Shown here: positions 52,392-60,911 of the stretch, piece after piece
Position numbering within the stretch: the stretch's first letter is position 1
Layout of the letters: each line of letters begins with the position of its first letter
Source: Pseudonocardia sp. EC080619-01
GTDB lineage: Bacteria; Actinomycetota; Actinomycetes; Mycobacteriales; Pseudonocardiaceae
Direction: 5' to 3'
DNA: 64,000 nt
Assembly: GCF_001420995.1 (NCBI RefSeq)
Contig: NZ_CP012186.1
Coordinates: 93,378-157,377 of the forward strand
The notes under the pieces: generated by a model
Told to the model about the DNA's origin: nothing
The model's input: only the letters and a program-made list of their open reading frames with translations
Database searches by the model: none
Translations under genes and position numbers: made by a program

Positions 52392-52772
52392 ATGACATGC
52401 CCCTTGAACATCGTTTCGGTCGTGCTCGGCGCCCACGATGTCGGGCGCGCGGTCCGGTTCTGGAGCACATCCCGGGACTACCGGCTACGCGAGGAACCCG
52501 AACCCGACTGGGCCGTGCTCACCCCCACGGAAGGCGACCGCCTCAACATCTCGATCACCAGCACCGAGGAGGGCGCGCCGGATCGGCCCGGTACACCTCG
52601 ACCTCTACACCGACCAACCGCACGCCGAGATCACCCACCTGGAGCAACTGGCGGCGCCCGGGTCGACTGTCCCCACTACTCGCCGGCCCCCGACTTCGTC
52701 GTCCTGGTCGACCCGGACGGCAGCATCTTCTGCGTGATCGACAGGAGCGCCAAGAGCGCTGGGATGGGGTGA
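52392..52772 (+). pseudogene. VOC-superfamily protein with two compensating frameshifts
   Basis: Starts MTCPLNIVSVVLGAHDVGRA, a glyoxalase/bleomycin-resistance fold. After LNISITSTEEGAP the family sequence shifts to another frame (GPVHLDLYTDQPHAEITHLE) and then returns to the first (VDCPHYSPAPDFVVLVDPDG and SIFCVID). Two opposite single-base indels would repair it. Small VOC proteins bind antibiotics or catalyse metal-dependent isomerisations; the specific role is unknown. Confidence 0.7.
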
Positions 52773-53348
52773 CCGCACGTCAAGGAACCCGAGCCCGCCG
52801 AGTACTCAGTAGACACCCGCTCTCTCGGACTCCCCGTCGGCGCGGCTATCGATCAGGACCGGTGTGCAGGGCGGCTGCGGCTGGGCCACCACTGACCGCG
52901 TCGGAGATCGGGCTCGAGCATCGTCAATGACTGGCCCGTCTCGACGGTGTCGGAGGCGCAGGCATGCCCGGAAGAAGCTGGGCCATCGGCGGGCCTGGTC
53001 GAGGTGTCTTCCGCTGCCGTCGAACCGCTCCAGTGGTGACGCCCGGTTCGGCGCTTAGCACGGCCGGTCTCCCGGTCAAGGGCGCTGCGCGTCGCTGCGC
53101 GACCGTTCTGCGGCCGGCCCTTGACCGCGAGCCTCGCCGGCCGTGCCGGGACGCCCTTACGGGCAGCGGGGGAACAAGCGCCCCGCCACCCGCAAGGGGT
53201 CCCCGATCCGAGAGTTGACCGGCCCCGTTCCTTCAGGGATGACCAGTCACGTGTTCTCGAGGAAGTCAAAGTACTTGAGCACCGGGGAGGCTCTTGGTGG
53301 TGGTCATCGGAATCTCCGGTGCGCGCGACGGAAAGGCCGGGAGGCGTG
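52773..53348. other. 576-base region without a recognisable gene
   Basis: Open frames exist on both strands but none has a family match and a ribosome binding site together. GC-rich inverted stretches such as GCGCTGCGCGTCGCTGCGC near 53080 could be transcription-end or IS-end structures. Confidence 0.3.
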
Positions 53349-53948
53349 CTACTGATAGCGCGTCTCTTTGATCCCCTGAACGAACAACGAGCAATAAAAG
53401 TCGGCAATCTCGTCCAGTGTGGGGCTCCGAGCAGGGTCGTACCAACGGATCACTGCATTGAGCGTGCTATTGATGGCGATCGCGGCCATCCGGGGGTGCT
53501 CGATGGTCAAAGGAGCGTCCGGCACCTGCTGGAGCAGGTCGGCCCACGTGTGCACGTAGAGACGCTCTTCTTCGAGCATCTTGTCGCGCCCATACTCAGG
53601 TAGTCGATTCCGATGTAGAATCAGTACTTCGTAGATGGCCTTATCAGAGGTGATGACCGTCAAATGCTCCCGGAAGGCCTGGCGAAGCTTCTCCTCAGGT
53701 GACTGTGAGGTTCTCATAACCGCATTAATCATTTTCTGGAGTCGGGCACCAGCCCGCTGCCAGACCAGATAGAGAAGTTCGTCCTTACTTTTGACGTAGT
53801 AGTAGAGGGCTGCTCCGGTCATGTCCATCTCGGCAGCGATCTGCGAGATGGTGGCCTCCGCGAACCCGTTGGCCGCAAACACTTTAGCCGCGGCCTCGAT
53901 AATCTCCTCGAAGCGGAGCTGCTTGGAGCGCCTGGGCTTCTTCGTCAC
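53349..53948 (-). CDS. TetR-family regulator
   Basis: 199 residues from GTG 53948 (GAAGGGAGCAATCGC upstream). N-terminal HTH: FEEIIEAAAKVFAANGFAEA, TISQIAAEMDMTGAALYYYV, KSKDELLYLVW. The C-terminal ligand domain (residues 70-199) resembles TetR_C regulators of acyl-CoA or lipid genes (KELLREHLTVI-type helix; ILHRNRLPEYGRDKMLEEER). No divergent target gene is present; the upstream DNA is IS debris. It may regulate a gene lost to rearrangement or act on the island. Confidence 0.87.
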   Translation of the reverse strand: MTKKPRRSKQLRFEEIIEAAAKVFAANGFAEATISQIAAEMDMTGAALYYYVKSKDELLYLVWQRAGARLQKMINAVMRTSQSPEEKLRQAFREHLTVITSDKAIYEVLILHRNRLPEYGRDKMLEEERLYVHTWADLLQQVPDAPLTIEHPRMAAIAINSTLNAVIRWYDPARSPTLDEIADFYCSLFVQGIKETRYQ

Positions 53949-54039
53949 CGCGATTGCTCCCTTCGCTGTCGCGAAGGAGTATACGCTCGAGTCCTTGACC
54001 CGACTTCGGCCACTCGGGTCTGGCCTGAGTTGCACAGGT

Positions 54040-54530
54040 TTAGTGCCCCGGCGCGGTGATGGCGGGTAGCTGGTCGAGGATGGCGCGGGCCTTGCTGGTG
54101 ATCTGCGGGGCCGCGGTGATGGGGTGCCCGCCGACATCGACACGGACGGTGCGTAGCGGACGCAGGGCCTTGACCAGCTTCTTGATGGTCACGCCTGCCG
54201 CGTCTTGGAGGTGGTGTCGGGAGACCGCGAGGGCGGCGAAGACGACGGTGAGGTGGGCTTCGATGGCGTCGCGTTCGCGGTGGAAGATCGGTCGGGCCCG
54301 TAGGTCGGACTTGGCCATGCGGAAGCTGTGCTCGACCTGCCACAGGTCGTGGTAGGCGGCCACCACGGCGAGCCCGTCCATGGTGGACTCGGGCAGGTTG
54401 GTGACGTAGCCCTTCAACCCGGCCAGTTGGCGGGCGTGTTCGACCAGGCTCCAGTCGACCTCGGTGCCGCTGGAGTTGATGCGGACGAAGCGGTCCTTCT
54501 TCAACGGCCGCGTGCCGGCCGGCCGGCCCC
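54040..54530 (-). mobile_element. IS1634-family transposase C-terminal remnant
   Basis: The minus-strand frame DLWQVEHSFRMAKSDLRARP, IFHRERDAIEAHLTVVFAAL and AVSRHHLQDA is the C-terminal catalytic Glu region of IS1634 transposases. It is truncated upstream at about 54530, next to an IS256 fragment. Confidence 0.82.
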
Positions 54531-54544
54531 GGATCACACGGAGT

Positions 54545-54695
54545 GCGCCAGAGCCCGGACCTTCACCATAATCGCGTCCACGAACACTGCGACGTACACC
54601 GCATCGAGTGGCCGCGACACCCAGTCCTGCATCTCGGCGATCACCGAGTCGGTGATCCGTGAGACCGTCTCCTTGGATATCGAAGCGCCATAGAT
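54545..54695 (-). mobile_element. IS256-family internal fragment
   Basis: Read on the minus strand: YGASISKETVSRITDSVIAE, MQDWVSRPLDAVYVAVFVDA, IMVKVRALA, the middle part of an IS256 transposase with the first catalytic Asp. Both ends are lost. It is sandwiched between the IS1634 remnant and the IS21 end. Confidence 0.8.
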
Positions 54696-54699
54696 TGTG

Positions 54700-55548
54700 G
54701 ACGATCAGGCAATTCCCTGGGGTTATGATCAAGTTATTCCCTGGGGCCCGGTCCGTGGTGGTGGTTCTACCCGGCTTGCTCTTCGGGGGCCAGGGGGCGC
54801 GGCCGGGGCGCTTGTTGGGTCGGTAGCTGGCGCCGTTCATGTGGATGTGGTGGCTGGTGTTGATCAGTCGGTCGAGCAGGGACTCGGCGACGACGGGGTT
54901 GGGGAACAGCGGATACCAGTCGACCGCGGAGCGGTTGGAGGTCAGCAGCAGCGATCGGCCGGCGCGTTCGTTGATCAGCTCGTAGAGGTCGTCGGCCTGG
55001 GCGGCGGTCAGCTCGCGCATCCCGAAGTCGTCGAGGATCAGCAGTGCAGGTCGGGCGAGCTCGCGCAGCCTTCGGGCCCAGCTGTGGTCGGCGTGTCCGC
55101 CGGCGAGTTCGGCGAGGATCCGGCTGGTCTTGGCGAAGCGGACGTCCGCGCCGTGCCGGATGGCCTGGTGGCCGAGGGCTTGGGCGATGTGGGTTTTGCC
55201 GACCCCGACCGGTCCGGTGAGGATCACCGACTCGCCGGCGGCCAGCCAGCGCAGCGCGGCCAGGTCGCGGATCTGGGCGGCGGGCAGCTTCGGGTTGGCG
55301 TGGAAGTCGAAGCCTTCGAGGGTGACCTGTTGCTCGAAGCGGGCCCGGCGCAGCCGGCGGGCGAACGCGGCCTGATCACGGCGGGCGACCTCGTCCTGGC
55401 AGAGCACGTCCTGGCAGAGCACTTGGAGGAACTCCAGGTGCCCGAGTTCCCCGGCGCGGGCCTGGGCCAGGCGCGCGTCGAGGGTGTCGAGCATCCCGGA
55501 GAGCTTGAGCGTGCGCAGGGCCGCGCGCAGGCCGTTGTCGGCGCTCAT
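54700..55548 (-). CDS. istB: IstB, IS21 helper ATPase
   Basis: Begins ADNGLRAALRTLKLSGMLDT, Walker A SVILTGPVGVGKTHIAQALG, Walker B ALLILDDFGMREL, and the typical end LLDRLINTSHHIHMNGASYR. IstB is an AAA+ protein that remodels target DNA and stimulates IstA. Its ATG overlaps the istA stop. A 15-base tandem repeat duplicates VLCQD near residue 45. There is no stop at the element end, so the frame runs on to 54040 through the IS256 and IS1634 remnants. Confidence 0.87.
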
Positions 55549-56265
55549 CGCCGGCGCCCCTTCCCGGAGGTAATGGACGTGGTGGGCATGGGGACGACGT
55601 TCGTGGGCGTGTCGGCCGCCGGGACGACGTGCGTCGTGGGCGGGACGACGTTCGGGGTGCTGGTTCTGCGGGCTGGTGCTGGCTCGGCGAACAGTGCTTC
55701 TGGTCCGTGCAGGTGCGCGGCGGCGCCGCCGTCACCGGCGGCGCGGGCCACTGCGTGGTGCTCGGTGCCCGCGACCAGGATGCCCTTGATGGTGCGATAG
55801 GTCGGGTCGCCGACCTCGAGCGCGCGGGCGCAGGCCGCCTCGAGCCGGTCCGGGGTGTAGCGGTCGGCCAGCCCGAGCACGCCTTGTGCGGCGCGCAGCC
55901 GGAACAGGGCGTTGACCTCCAGCAACTCGCCGACCACGGCGGTGACGGACTCGCCGATCTGAGCGGCGCGTTCGCGGCACCAGGTCGGGGTGCGCATGTG
56001 GAAGGCGATCTTCTCCGGCGGGTAGTCGGCGTAGTCGGTCTGCTTGCCCCGAGGCTTGGTGATGTGGATCTTGACCAGCGCGCCGTCGTGGAAGATCTGC
56101 ACCGTGTGCGCGGTAGCGCGGGCGTCGACGTGCTGGCCGATCAGCCGCCAGGGCACCGAGTAGAGGGTCTTACCCACAACGGTGACGTGGATGTCCGGGC
56201 CGACCTTCGGGCGCGACCAGGTCGCGAGCTCGAACGCCCGCGCCGGCAACCCCAGCAGGGCGGGC
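55545..56265 (-). pseudogene. istA: IstA, C-terminal part only
   Basis: From about 56265 the frame reads LPARAFELATWSRPKVGPDI, HVTVVGKTLYSVPWRLIG, DGALVKIHITKPRGKQTDYA, the C-terminal beta-barrel region of IstA transposases, followed by a helical and low-complexity tail to 55545. The HTH and DDE core are missing. Confidence 0.85.
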
Positions 56266-56318
56266 TGAACCGTCCTGGGTGGTGGAGAGGCTCCTGATCC
56301 AGCAAGGAGACTGGAGCT

Positions 56319-56651
56319 GTGGGAGCACCTCGGAAGTTCGATGAGGAGACCCGTGCCCGCGCGGTCCGCCTCTATCTTGACCGTCTGCGTGATCACGGGG
56401 AGTCGAAGCTGGCCGCGCGCCGGCACGTCGGTGAGCTGTTGGATGTGAACCCGGCGACGATCCGCAATTGGGTCGAGGCCGAAGAGCGCGATTCCGGTTC
56501 CGGGGTTGGCTCGGCGGCGGGTGGCGATGACGCAGCGGCCGAGTTGCGACGGCTTCGTGCAGAAAATGCCGAGCTGCGGCGGGCGAATGAGATTCTGAAG
56601 ACTGCTTCGGCGTTTTTCGCGCAGGCGGAGCTGGACCGTCGACTCAGGTAA
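56319..56651 (+). CDS. IS3 orfA
   Basis: A GTG-started 110-residue protein: GAPRKFDEETRARAVRLYLD, HTH (HVGELLDVNPATIRNWVEAE) and leucine-zipper end (ELRRLRAENAELRRANEILK). orfB begins in the -1 frame near its stop. Confidence 0.9.
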   Translation: MGAPRKFDEETRARAVRLYLDRLRDHGESKLAARRHVGELLDVNPATIRNWVEAEERDSGSGVGSAAGGDDAAAELRRLRAENAELRRANEILKTASAFFAQAELDRRLR

Positions 56652-57583
56652 GACTTCTGTTCGTTCACGAACATCGAAGCCGTTTCGGGGTCGAGCCGAT
56701 CTGTGCCGTTTTGTCCGAACACGGTGTGCAGGTCGCCCCGCAGACGTATTATCGCTGGCGGTCCCGGCCGGTGACCGATCGCCAGTTGGATGAGGCGTAT
56801 CTGGTGAATCGGATTGTGGATATCTATCGGAAGAACAGGTGTGTGTACGGGGTGCGGAAGATGTGGCGTGCGGCGCGGCGGGAAGGGCTCCGGGTCGGGC
56901 GGGACCAGATGGGCCGATTGATGCGTGTCGCCGGGATCCAGGGCGTGCGCCGCGGGGTCCACCACACGGCCACGACGACCCGTGATCAGCGCGCAGCCCG
57001 CCATCCTGACCTGGTCAAGCGGGCGTGGGCGGCGCCGACTCGACCGGATGCGCTGTGGGTCGTGGATTTCACGTATGTGTGGACCGCCTCCGGGTTCTGC
57101 TACGTGTCGTTCGTGACCGACGTCTACTCCCGCAGAATCCTCGGATGGAAGGCGTCGATGAGTAAGACCACCGATCTCGTCTCCGGGGCCTTGGCGCAGG
57201 CGTTGTCCACTCGCCAACGGGCGATCAGCGAGTTCACCTCCGAGGGTCTTATTCATCATTCGGATGCCGGGTCTCAATATACGTCTCTGGCGTTCACCGA
57301 GCAACTCGCCGAGGCTGGTATCGCCGGCTCGATCGGCACCGTCGGTGACGCGCTGGACAACGCGCTGATGGAGTCCACGATCGGCCTGTACAAGTCAGAG
57401 CTCATCGTTCCGTATGCTCATTCTCGGAACTGGATCGGTCTTCGTGAGGTGGAGCGAGAGACCGCGGAGTGGGTTCACTGGTACAACAGTGTGAGGCTCC
57501 ACTCCTCCATTGACTATATGTCGCCGATCGAACGAGAAATGGTGTACGCTACATCCATCGCCCAACAGGGTGCGGTGGCCTGA
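56642..57583 (+). CDS. IS3 orfB transposase
   Basis: Open in the -1 frame from about 56642 (VRLLFVHEHRSRFGVEPIC), normally reached by frameshifting from orfA; TTG 56711 is the first start-like codon. Integrase core: ALWVVDFTYVWTASGFCYVS (Asp), GLIHHSDAGSQYTSLAFTEQ (Asp), NALMESTIGLYKSELI (Glu) and the end VHWYNSVRLHSSIDYMSPIE. Complete and probably active. Confidence 0.9.
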   Translation, partial: TQVRLLFVHEHRSRFGVEPICAVLSEHGVQVAPQTYYRWRSRPVTDRQLDEAYLVNRIVDIYRKNRCVYGVRKMWRAARREGLRVGRDQMGRLMRVAGIQGVRRGVHHTATTTRDQRAARHPDLVKRAWAAPTRPDALWVVDFTYVWTASGFCYVSFVTDVYSRRILGWKASMSKTTDLVSGALAQALSTRQRAISEFTSEGLIHHSDAGSQYTSLAFTEQLAEAGIAGSIGTVGDALDNALMESTIGLYKSELIVPYAHSRNWIGLREVERETAEWVHWYNSVRLHSSIDYMSPIEREMVYATSIAQQGAVA

Positions 57584-57612
57584 ACCTCAGCCTCTCGCAG
57601 ACCCAGGACGGT

Positions 57613-58266
57613 TCACACCGCGTGCGCCGACAGGTGCCGATGCAGGTCCCACCACCCGGCCCACCCCTCGACGCCGTAGCCGGTCCGCACCCGGGCCCGC
57701 TCGGTGTGGGCATACGCCGCCCGGCCGGGCGGGATCGCCAGGACCGCCACACCGACTACCGCCAGGACGGCGCCGGTGACCACAACCATCACCTCGGGAA
57801 GAACCAGCAGGCCCACTCCCAGAATCAGCGCCATCGCCGACACCACAACCGGCACGGTCTGGCGCCACAGCAGCAGCGCCGCCGTGCCCGCGATGACCGC
57901 GCCGACCACGGTCGCCGAGACCGCCGGACCACACAGCAACACCAGGCCCAGCAACAGCCAACAGGCAGCGCCCACCTGGGCCAGCCCTCGGGACAGGATC
58001 CTCGCCGACCGCTCGCTGAGTCCGGCCCACACCGCAGAGGCCACGATCGACCGGACCAGCGGTAGCAGACCCCACCACCACACATGGCTCACAGCCCGCC
58101 GCATCGAGACCAACGCAGCAGCGCCCTGGCTCGAACGCTCCGGGGAGTGGCCCGATGCTGAGTCGCGGCGCTGGTCCTCGGCCGTTCCCGCTCGGTCTTG
58201 TTCAGATTCGACCGTTGCTGTGTCCTCAGGGTCGGGGGCCACGCTGTGCAACTCGGTGGGGTTCAT
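57613..58266 (-). CDS. membrane protein of the mobile-element backbone
   Basis: A 217-residue protein with a hydrophilic N-terminus (about 60 residues, Glu/Ser-rich) and four to five membrane segments (GAACWLLLGLVLLCGPAVSA; VVVSAMALILGVGLLVLPEV; VVTGAVLAVVGVAVLAIP). ATG 58266 overlaps the upstream stop (ATGA). The IS3 end touches its stop codon. No family is recognised; such paired membrane proteins are common on actinobacterial conjugative plasmids. Confidence 0.7.
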   Translation of the reverse strand: MNPTELHSVAPDPEDTATVESEQDRAGTAEDQRRDSASGHSPERSSQGAAALVSMRRAVSHVWWWGLLPLVRSIVASAVWAGLSERSARILSRGLAQVGAACWLLLGLVLLCGPAVSATVVGAVIAGTAALLLWRQTVPVVVSAMALILGVGLLVLPEVMVVVTGAVLAVVGVAVLAIPPGRAAYAHTERARVRTGYGVEGWAGWWDLHRHLSAHAV

Positions 58267-59225
58267 GCGCCCACCCCCAGCGTCGCGCCACGATCAGGCC
58301 CGACGAGGACCAGAGCACCGGAACCACCAGACGAGCCGTCGTGCTCCGGGTCGGTAGACATGCCTGCGGACCGGTGCTGATCGTCGGCGCCCTCACTCTG
58401 TCCCATGCCGAGCTGGCGCTGGGCTTCCTCGATATCGCGGCGCCCAGTGCGTGGCGACTGGCCGAAGATCGCGGCGACCTGGGACCCGGTGAGCTCCACC
58501 GACGGTACGAGTCCTCCGCGGATCAGGTCCTTCACCTGCTCGACCCGGGCGGCCGGGTCCGCGCTGAGGAGCTCCTCACGTTCCCAGCGCACCCCGCCGA
58601 CCGCGCTGGCCACCGGGAGACCTCGCGGCTCGTCGGCGTCCTCGAGCGCTGCCGCAGCCCGCGGCTCAGCCGCCTCCACCACGGCCGGCTCGGCCGCGAT
58701 GCCTGCCGCGGTGAGACGGTCGCGGATCTCCGGTGCGGCCTCGGTCGCGACGAACACGACCAGCGGCGGCACCGAGTGCAGCAAGATCTGTCCCAGATCC
58801 AGCGCTCCCCACGCCTTCCAGGTGTTCATCGCATACGTCGCGCCCAGAGTCGCCCATCGGGCCCGGCGAGCCCAGGCCGGCGTCGCCAGCTGCCACCGGG
58901 ACGTCGTCTGCTCCGCCAGTACCACCGCGATCAACACCAGCGAGACCATCGGGTCGAGCAGCCATGCCGCCCACCAGCCCGGAGACCACTCCTCGGCCTC
59001 GGTCGCCTCGGCCCCGAACTCCTGCACGTTGGTCATGCAGAACGCCATCCCAAGCACGATCCCGGTCCACATCAACCGGTTCACCTGGCTCCGGACACGC
59101 TCCACTTGCAGGGCAACCACATCCGGGTGCGTCGACAACGCCCGCACCTGCGCCGAGTGCTCGGCCTCCGCGGCCAGCTCCGTTGCCCGTTCCCGCAGCG
59201 ACTGCGCGGACTTACGCGGCCACAT
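58263..59225 (-). CDS. DUF2637-like membrane protein with C-terminal HTH
   Basis: 320 residues from ATG 59225. Residues about 50-170 have four membrane helices (LMWTGIVLGMAFCMTNVQEF; LLDPMVSLVLIAVVLAEQTT) as in DUF2637/SpdB-type proteins of conjugative elements. A soluble part follows, and near residues 245-290 a helix-turn-helix (GSQVAAIFGQSPRTGRRDIE). It may couple DNA binding to the membrane during transfer or segregation. It precedes the other membrane gene with a 4-base overlap. Confidence 0.72.
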   Translation of the reverse strand: MWPRKSAQSLRERATELAAEAEHSAQVRALSTHPDVVALQVERVRSQVNRLMWTGIVLGMAFCMTNVQEFGAEATEAEEWSPGWWAAWLLDPMVSLVLIAVVLAEQTTSRWQLATPAWARRARWATLGATYAMNTWKAWGALDLGQILLHSVPPLVVFVATEAAPEIRDRLTAAGIAAEPAVVEAAEPRAAAALEDADEPRGLPVASAVGGVRWEREELLSADPAARVEQVKDLIRGGLVPSVELTGSQVAAIFGQSPRTGRRDIEEAQRQLGMGQSEGADDQHRSAGMSTDPEHDGSSGGSGALVLVGPDRGATLGVGA

Positions 59226-59292
59226 CGAAACCACCCGACTGCCTAGAGGGCGACGGCGCGAGACGAGCCGCCCGGGCCCGCAGACCACGCAG

Positions 59293-59682
59293 TCAGCTCG
59301 CCGTCTCACGCCGAGACCTCTGCGCATCCTGACCCGCAAGATCCGGGGCAGGCGCCGCCTCGACGGCGCACCCACGGCACGACATACCGGCCGGCACGGT
59401 CAACGACACCGGATCGACCAGCAGGCCACACAGCGCCCGGTAGCGCCCGACAACACGCCCGCCGGCGAGTTCCTCCGCCGCAACCTCGTGCTCGAGCCCA
59501 TCCCCAGCAGACGTCATCAGCGCGTTGTCATCGCGCTGGCTCTGACGAGGCGACCAGCCATCGGCACTGAGGCGGGCAACAGGCCGGCTTTCGACTGCCG
59601 CCATCGCAGGATGCGCGTGCCGCTGCTGAGGACTCGCGGATGTGGTCTCGGGCCTGTGGCCTCGGTTTGGGATCCTTGACAT
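59293..59682 (-). CDS. small Cys-containing protein, unknown
   Basis: A 129-residue frame. The C-terminal half has Cys residues spaced as a small zinc-binding fold (RYRALCGLLVDPVSLTVPAG, then MSCRGC). The N-terminal half is low in hydrophobic residues and has Arg/Gln/His-rich stretches. Similar short proteins precede DUF2637-like genes in actinobacterial plasmids. It is divergent from the plus-strand gene at 59938. Confidence 0.55.
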   Translation of the reverse strand: MSRIPNRGHRPETTSASPQQRHAHPAMAAVESRPVARLSADGWSPRQSQRDDNALMTSAGDGLEHEVAAEELAGGRVVGRYRALCGLLVDPVSLTVPAGMSCRGCAVEAAPAPDLAGQDAQRSRRETAS

Positions 59683-59800
59683 GACGGTCGTGCTCCTCGT
59701 GCTCGACGGCTGGGTGAGCGCGATCTGTCAGGCCCCGGCGGATGTGGCTGCATCCGCCGGGGCCGCCCACCGGCACATGCCGGGGAATCGCAGCCCCAGC

Positions 59801-59845
59801 TTATCCAGTGCTACGATGGATAACAAGCGATCGACTGACAGTCGA
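59801..59845. promoter_or_regulatory. two palindromic operator candidates in the divergent promoter
   Basis: TTATCCA (59801-59807) and TGGATAA (59817-59823) form an inverted repeat around a TACGAT (-10-like). Eight bases on lies TCGACTGACAGTCGA (59831-59845), a 15-bp palindrome. TATCCAGTG recurs at 59862. The XRE regulator encoded downstream is the obvious candidate ligand. Confidence 0.5.
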
Positions 59846-59937
59846 AGGTGCGTGGGTCGCTATCCAGTGGGTGATTGACTAGCTGGTCGGACTCGACCGA
59901 CACTGACCTGGTCACACCCTGACCGGGAGGAACGCCG

Positions 59938-60345
59938 ATGACCGAGCACGCGCACCAGCTCGAGATCCGCACGCTCGTAACCACCGCAAATCTGTGCGGC
60001 GAGAGTCGAGTCTGCCCATCCGTTCACGAAGTCGTCGGCACCCCCGAGCACCTGTGGGTCGTGTCCAAGCGGACCACCGCGACTGAGCACGCGGCGTTCA
60101 AGCATCTGCTCGCCGAGGGAGAGATCCTCGGCTGGATGCCCGCAGGCCTGCTCCCGGCCGCGTGCGACGCAGTCGCGCGCACCCATGGAGTTACCGGGCC
60201 TGGGGTCCATGCGGATCGGGTGTACGTGATCTCATCCGAGGTCACCGGAGAGGTCGAACTCATCGCCTTCGCCGAGCTGTTCGACCCCGTCACTGAACTG
60301 CTCGGCACAGTCAAGGCACGGCTTCTGGAAGGAGTAGCAGCATGA
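59938..60345 (+). CDS. conserved-looking unknown protein
   Basis: A 135-residue protein with strong GGGAGGAACGCC ribosome binding site. No recognised domain. The composition is mixed alpha/beta (RTLVTTANLCGESRVCPSVH; VYVISSEVTGEVELIAFAEL). Its stop overlaps the start of the DUF6879 gene (GCATGATC), so the three plus-strand genes form an operon. Confidence 0.65.
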   Translation: MTEHAHQLEIRTLVTTANLCGESRVCPSVHEVVGTPEHLWVVSKRTTATEHAAFKHLLAEGEILGWMPAGLLPAACDAVARTHGVTGPGVHADRVYVISSEVTGEVELIAFAELFDPVTELLGTVKARLLEGVAA

Positions 60346-60911
60346 TCGACGAGCAGCAGCTCGAAGCTGCCATCGACGAACACTTCCACTGCCCGGGCGA
60401 CAAGCTTTTCCGGATGGAGTGCCTCCCCCGCTACATGGCGAGCGAGGGCGAGGAAAGCGACTTCCAGCGCTACCTCGCCGGCGCTGACGGACCCGACATG
60501 GAACGCAAGGAGCAGTGGCTTGCCATCCTGCGGGCCGAGGAGGCCCGCGGGCTGATCTCCTACCGCGTCCGCGCGTTCTCCAACACCATGACCGAGTACG
60601 AGCGGTATGAAGCCGACTGGTGCTACGTCCACAACGCCGCCGCCGGCGAGGACATCTCCGTGCTCCGAGACGGGGAGCATGACGCCCCAGCGTCAGTGAT
60701 CAGGGAGGACTTCTGGCTGGTCAATGACGCGCTGCTCATCCCGATGCAGTACGACGAGTACGGCCGCTTCCTGAGCGCCGACATCGTCACCGACCCCGAG
60801 ACGATCGCGCCGTACCTGCGGGCACGCGACGACGCCCACACGGCGGCGGAACCGTTTCGCCCGTGGTGGGACCGACACCCCGAGCTGCACCAGCGCCAGA
60901 AGGCAGCCTGA
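60342..60911 (+). CDS. DUF6879-family protein
   Basis: A 189-residue protein matching the DUF6879 pattern: WLAILRAEEARGLISYRVRA, YERYEADWCYVHNAAAGEDI, FWLVNDALLIPMQYDEYG. These proteins almost always stand next to XRE-DUF5753 regulators in actinomycetes, where they are suspected to form regulator-partner or toxin-antitoxin-like pairs. It overlaps the regulator gene, supporting translational coupling. Confidence 0.8.
   Translation: MIDEQQLEAAIDEHFHCPGDKLFRMECLPRYMASEGEESDFQRYLAGADGPDMERKEQWLAILRAEEARGLISYRVRAFSNTMTEYERYEADWCYVHNAAAGEDISVLRDGEHDAPASVIREDFWLVNDALLIPMQYDEYGRFLSADIVTDPETIAPYLRARDDAHTAAEPFRPWWDRHPELHQRQKAA

Larger units (their letters stand above)
54697..56265 (-). mobile_element. 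IS21-family element, istA end missing
   Basis: The end TGTGGACGATCAGGCAATTC (54697) and repeated ATTCCCTGGGG units (about 54713 and 54735) are typical of IS21 termini. istB and the 3' part of istA follow; the istA 5' end was removed where an IS3 element now lies (56266). Confidence 0.85.
56266..57615 (+). mobile_element. IS3-family element (second type), intact ends
   Basis: Perfect 15-bp inverted ends TGAACCGTCCTGGGT / ACCCAGGACGGTTCA at 56266 and 57615 enclose orfA and orfB. No target duplication is seen and the flanks belong to different replicons (istA on the left, plasmid-like membrane gene on the right), so it sits at a rearrangement junction. Confidence 0.9.

Noticed and set aside
51167..52930. 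587-codon plus-strand frame across the integrase gene
   Set aside because: It mirrors the tyrosine recombinase on the other strand and has no domain or ribosome binding site.
59831..59845. TCGACTGACAGTCGA as a StrR operator
   Set aside because: The half-sites resemble the StrR consensus but are 1 base apart instead of 11 and lie 18 kb from the StrR-like gene; a local XRE operator is simpler.
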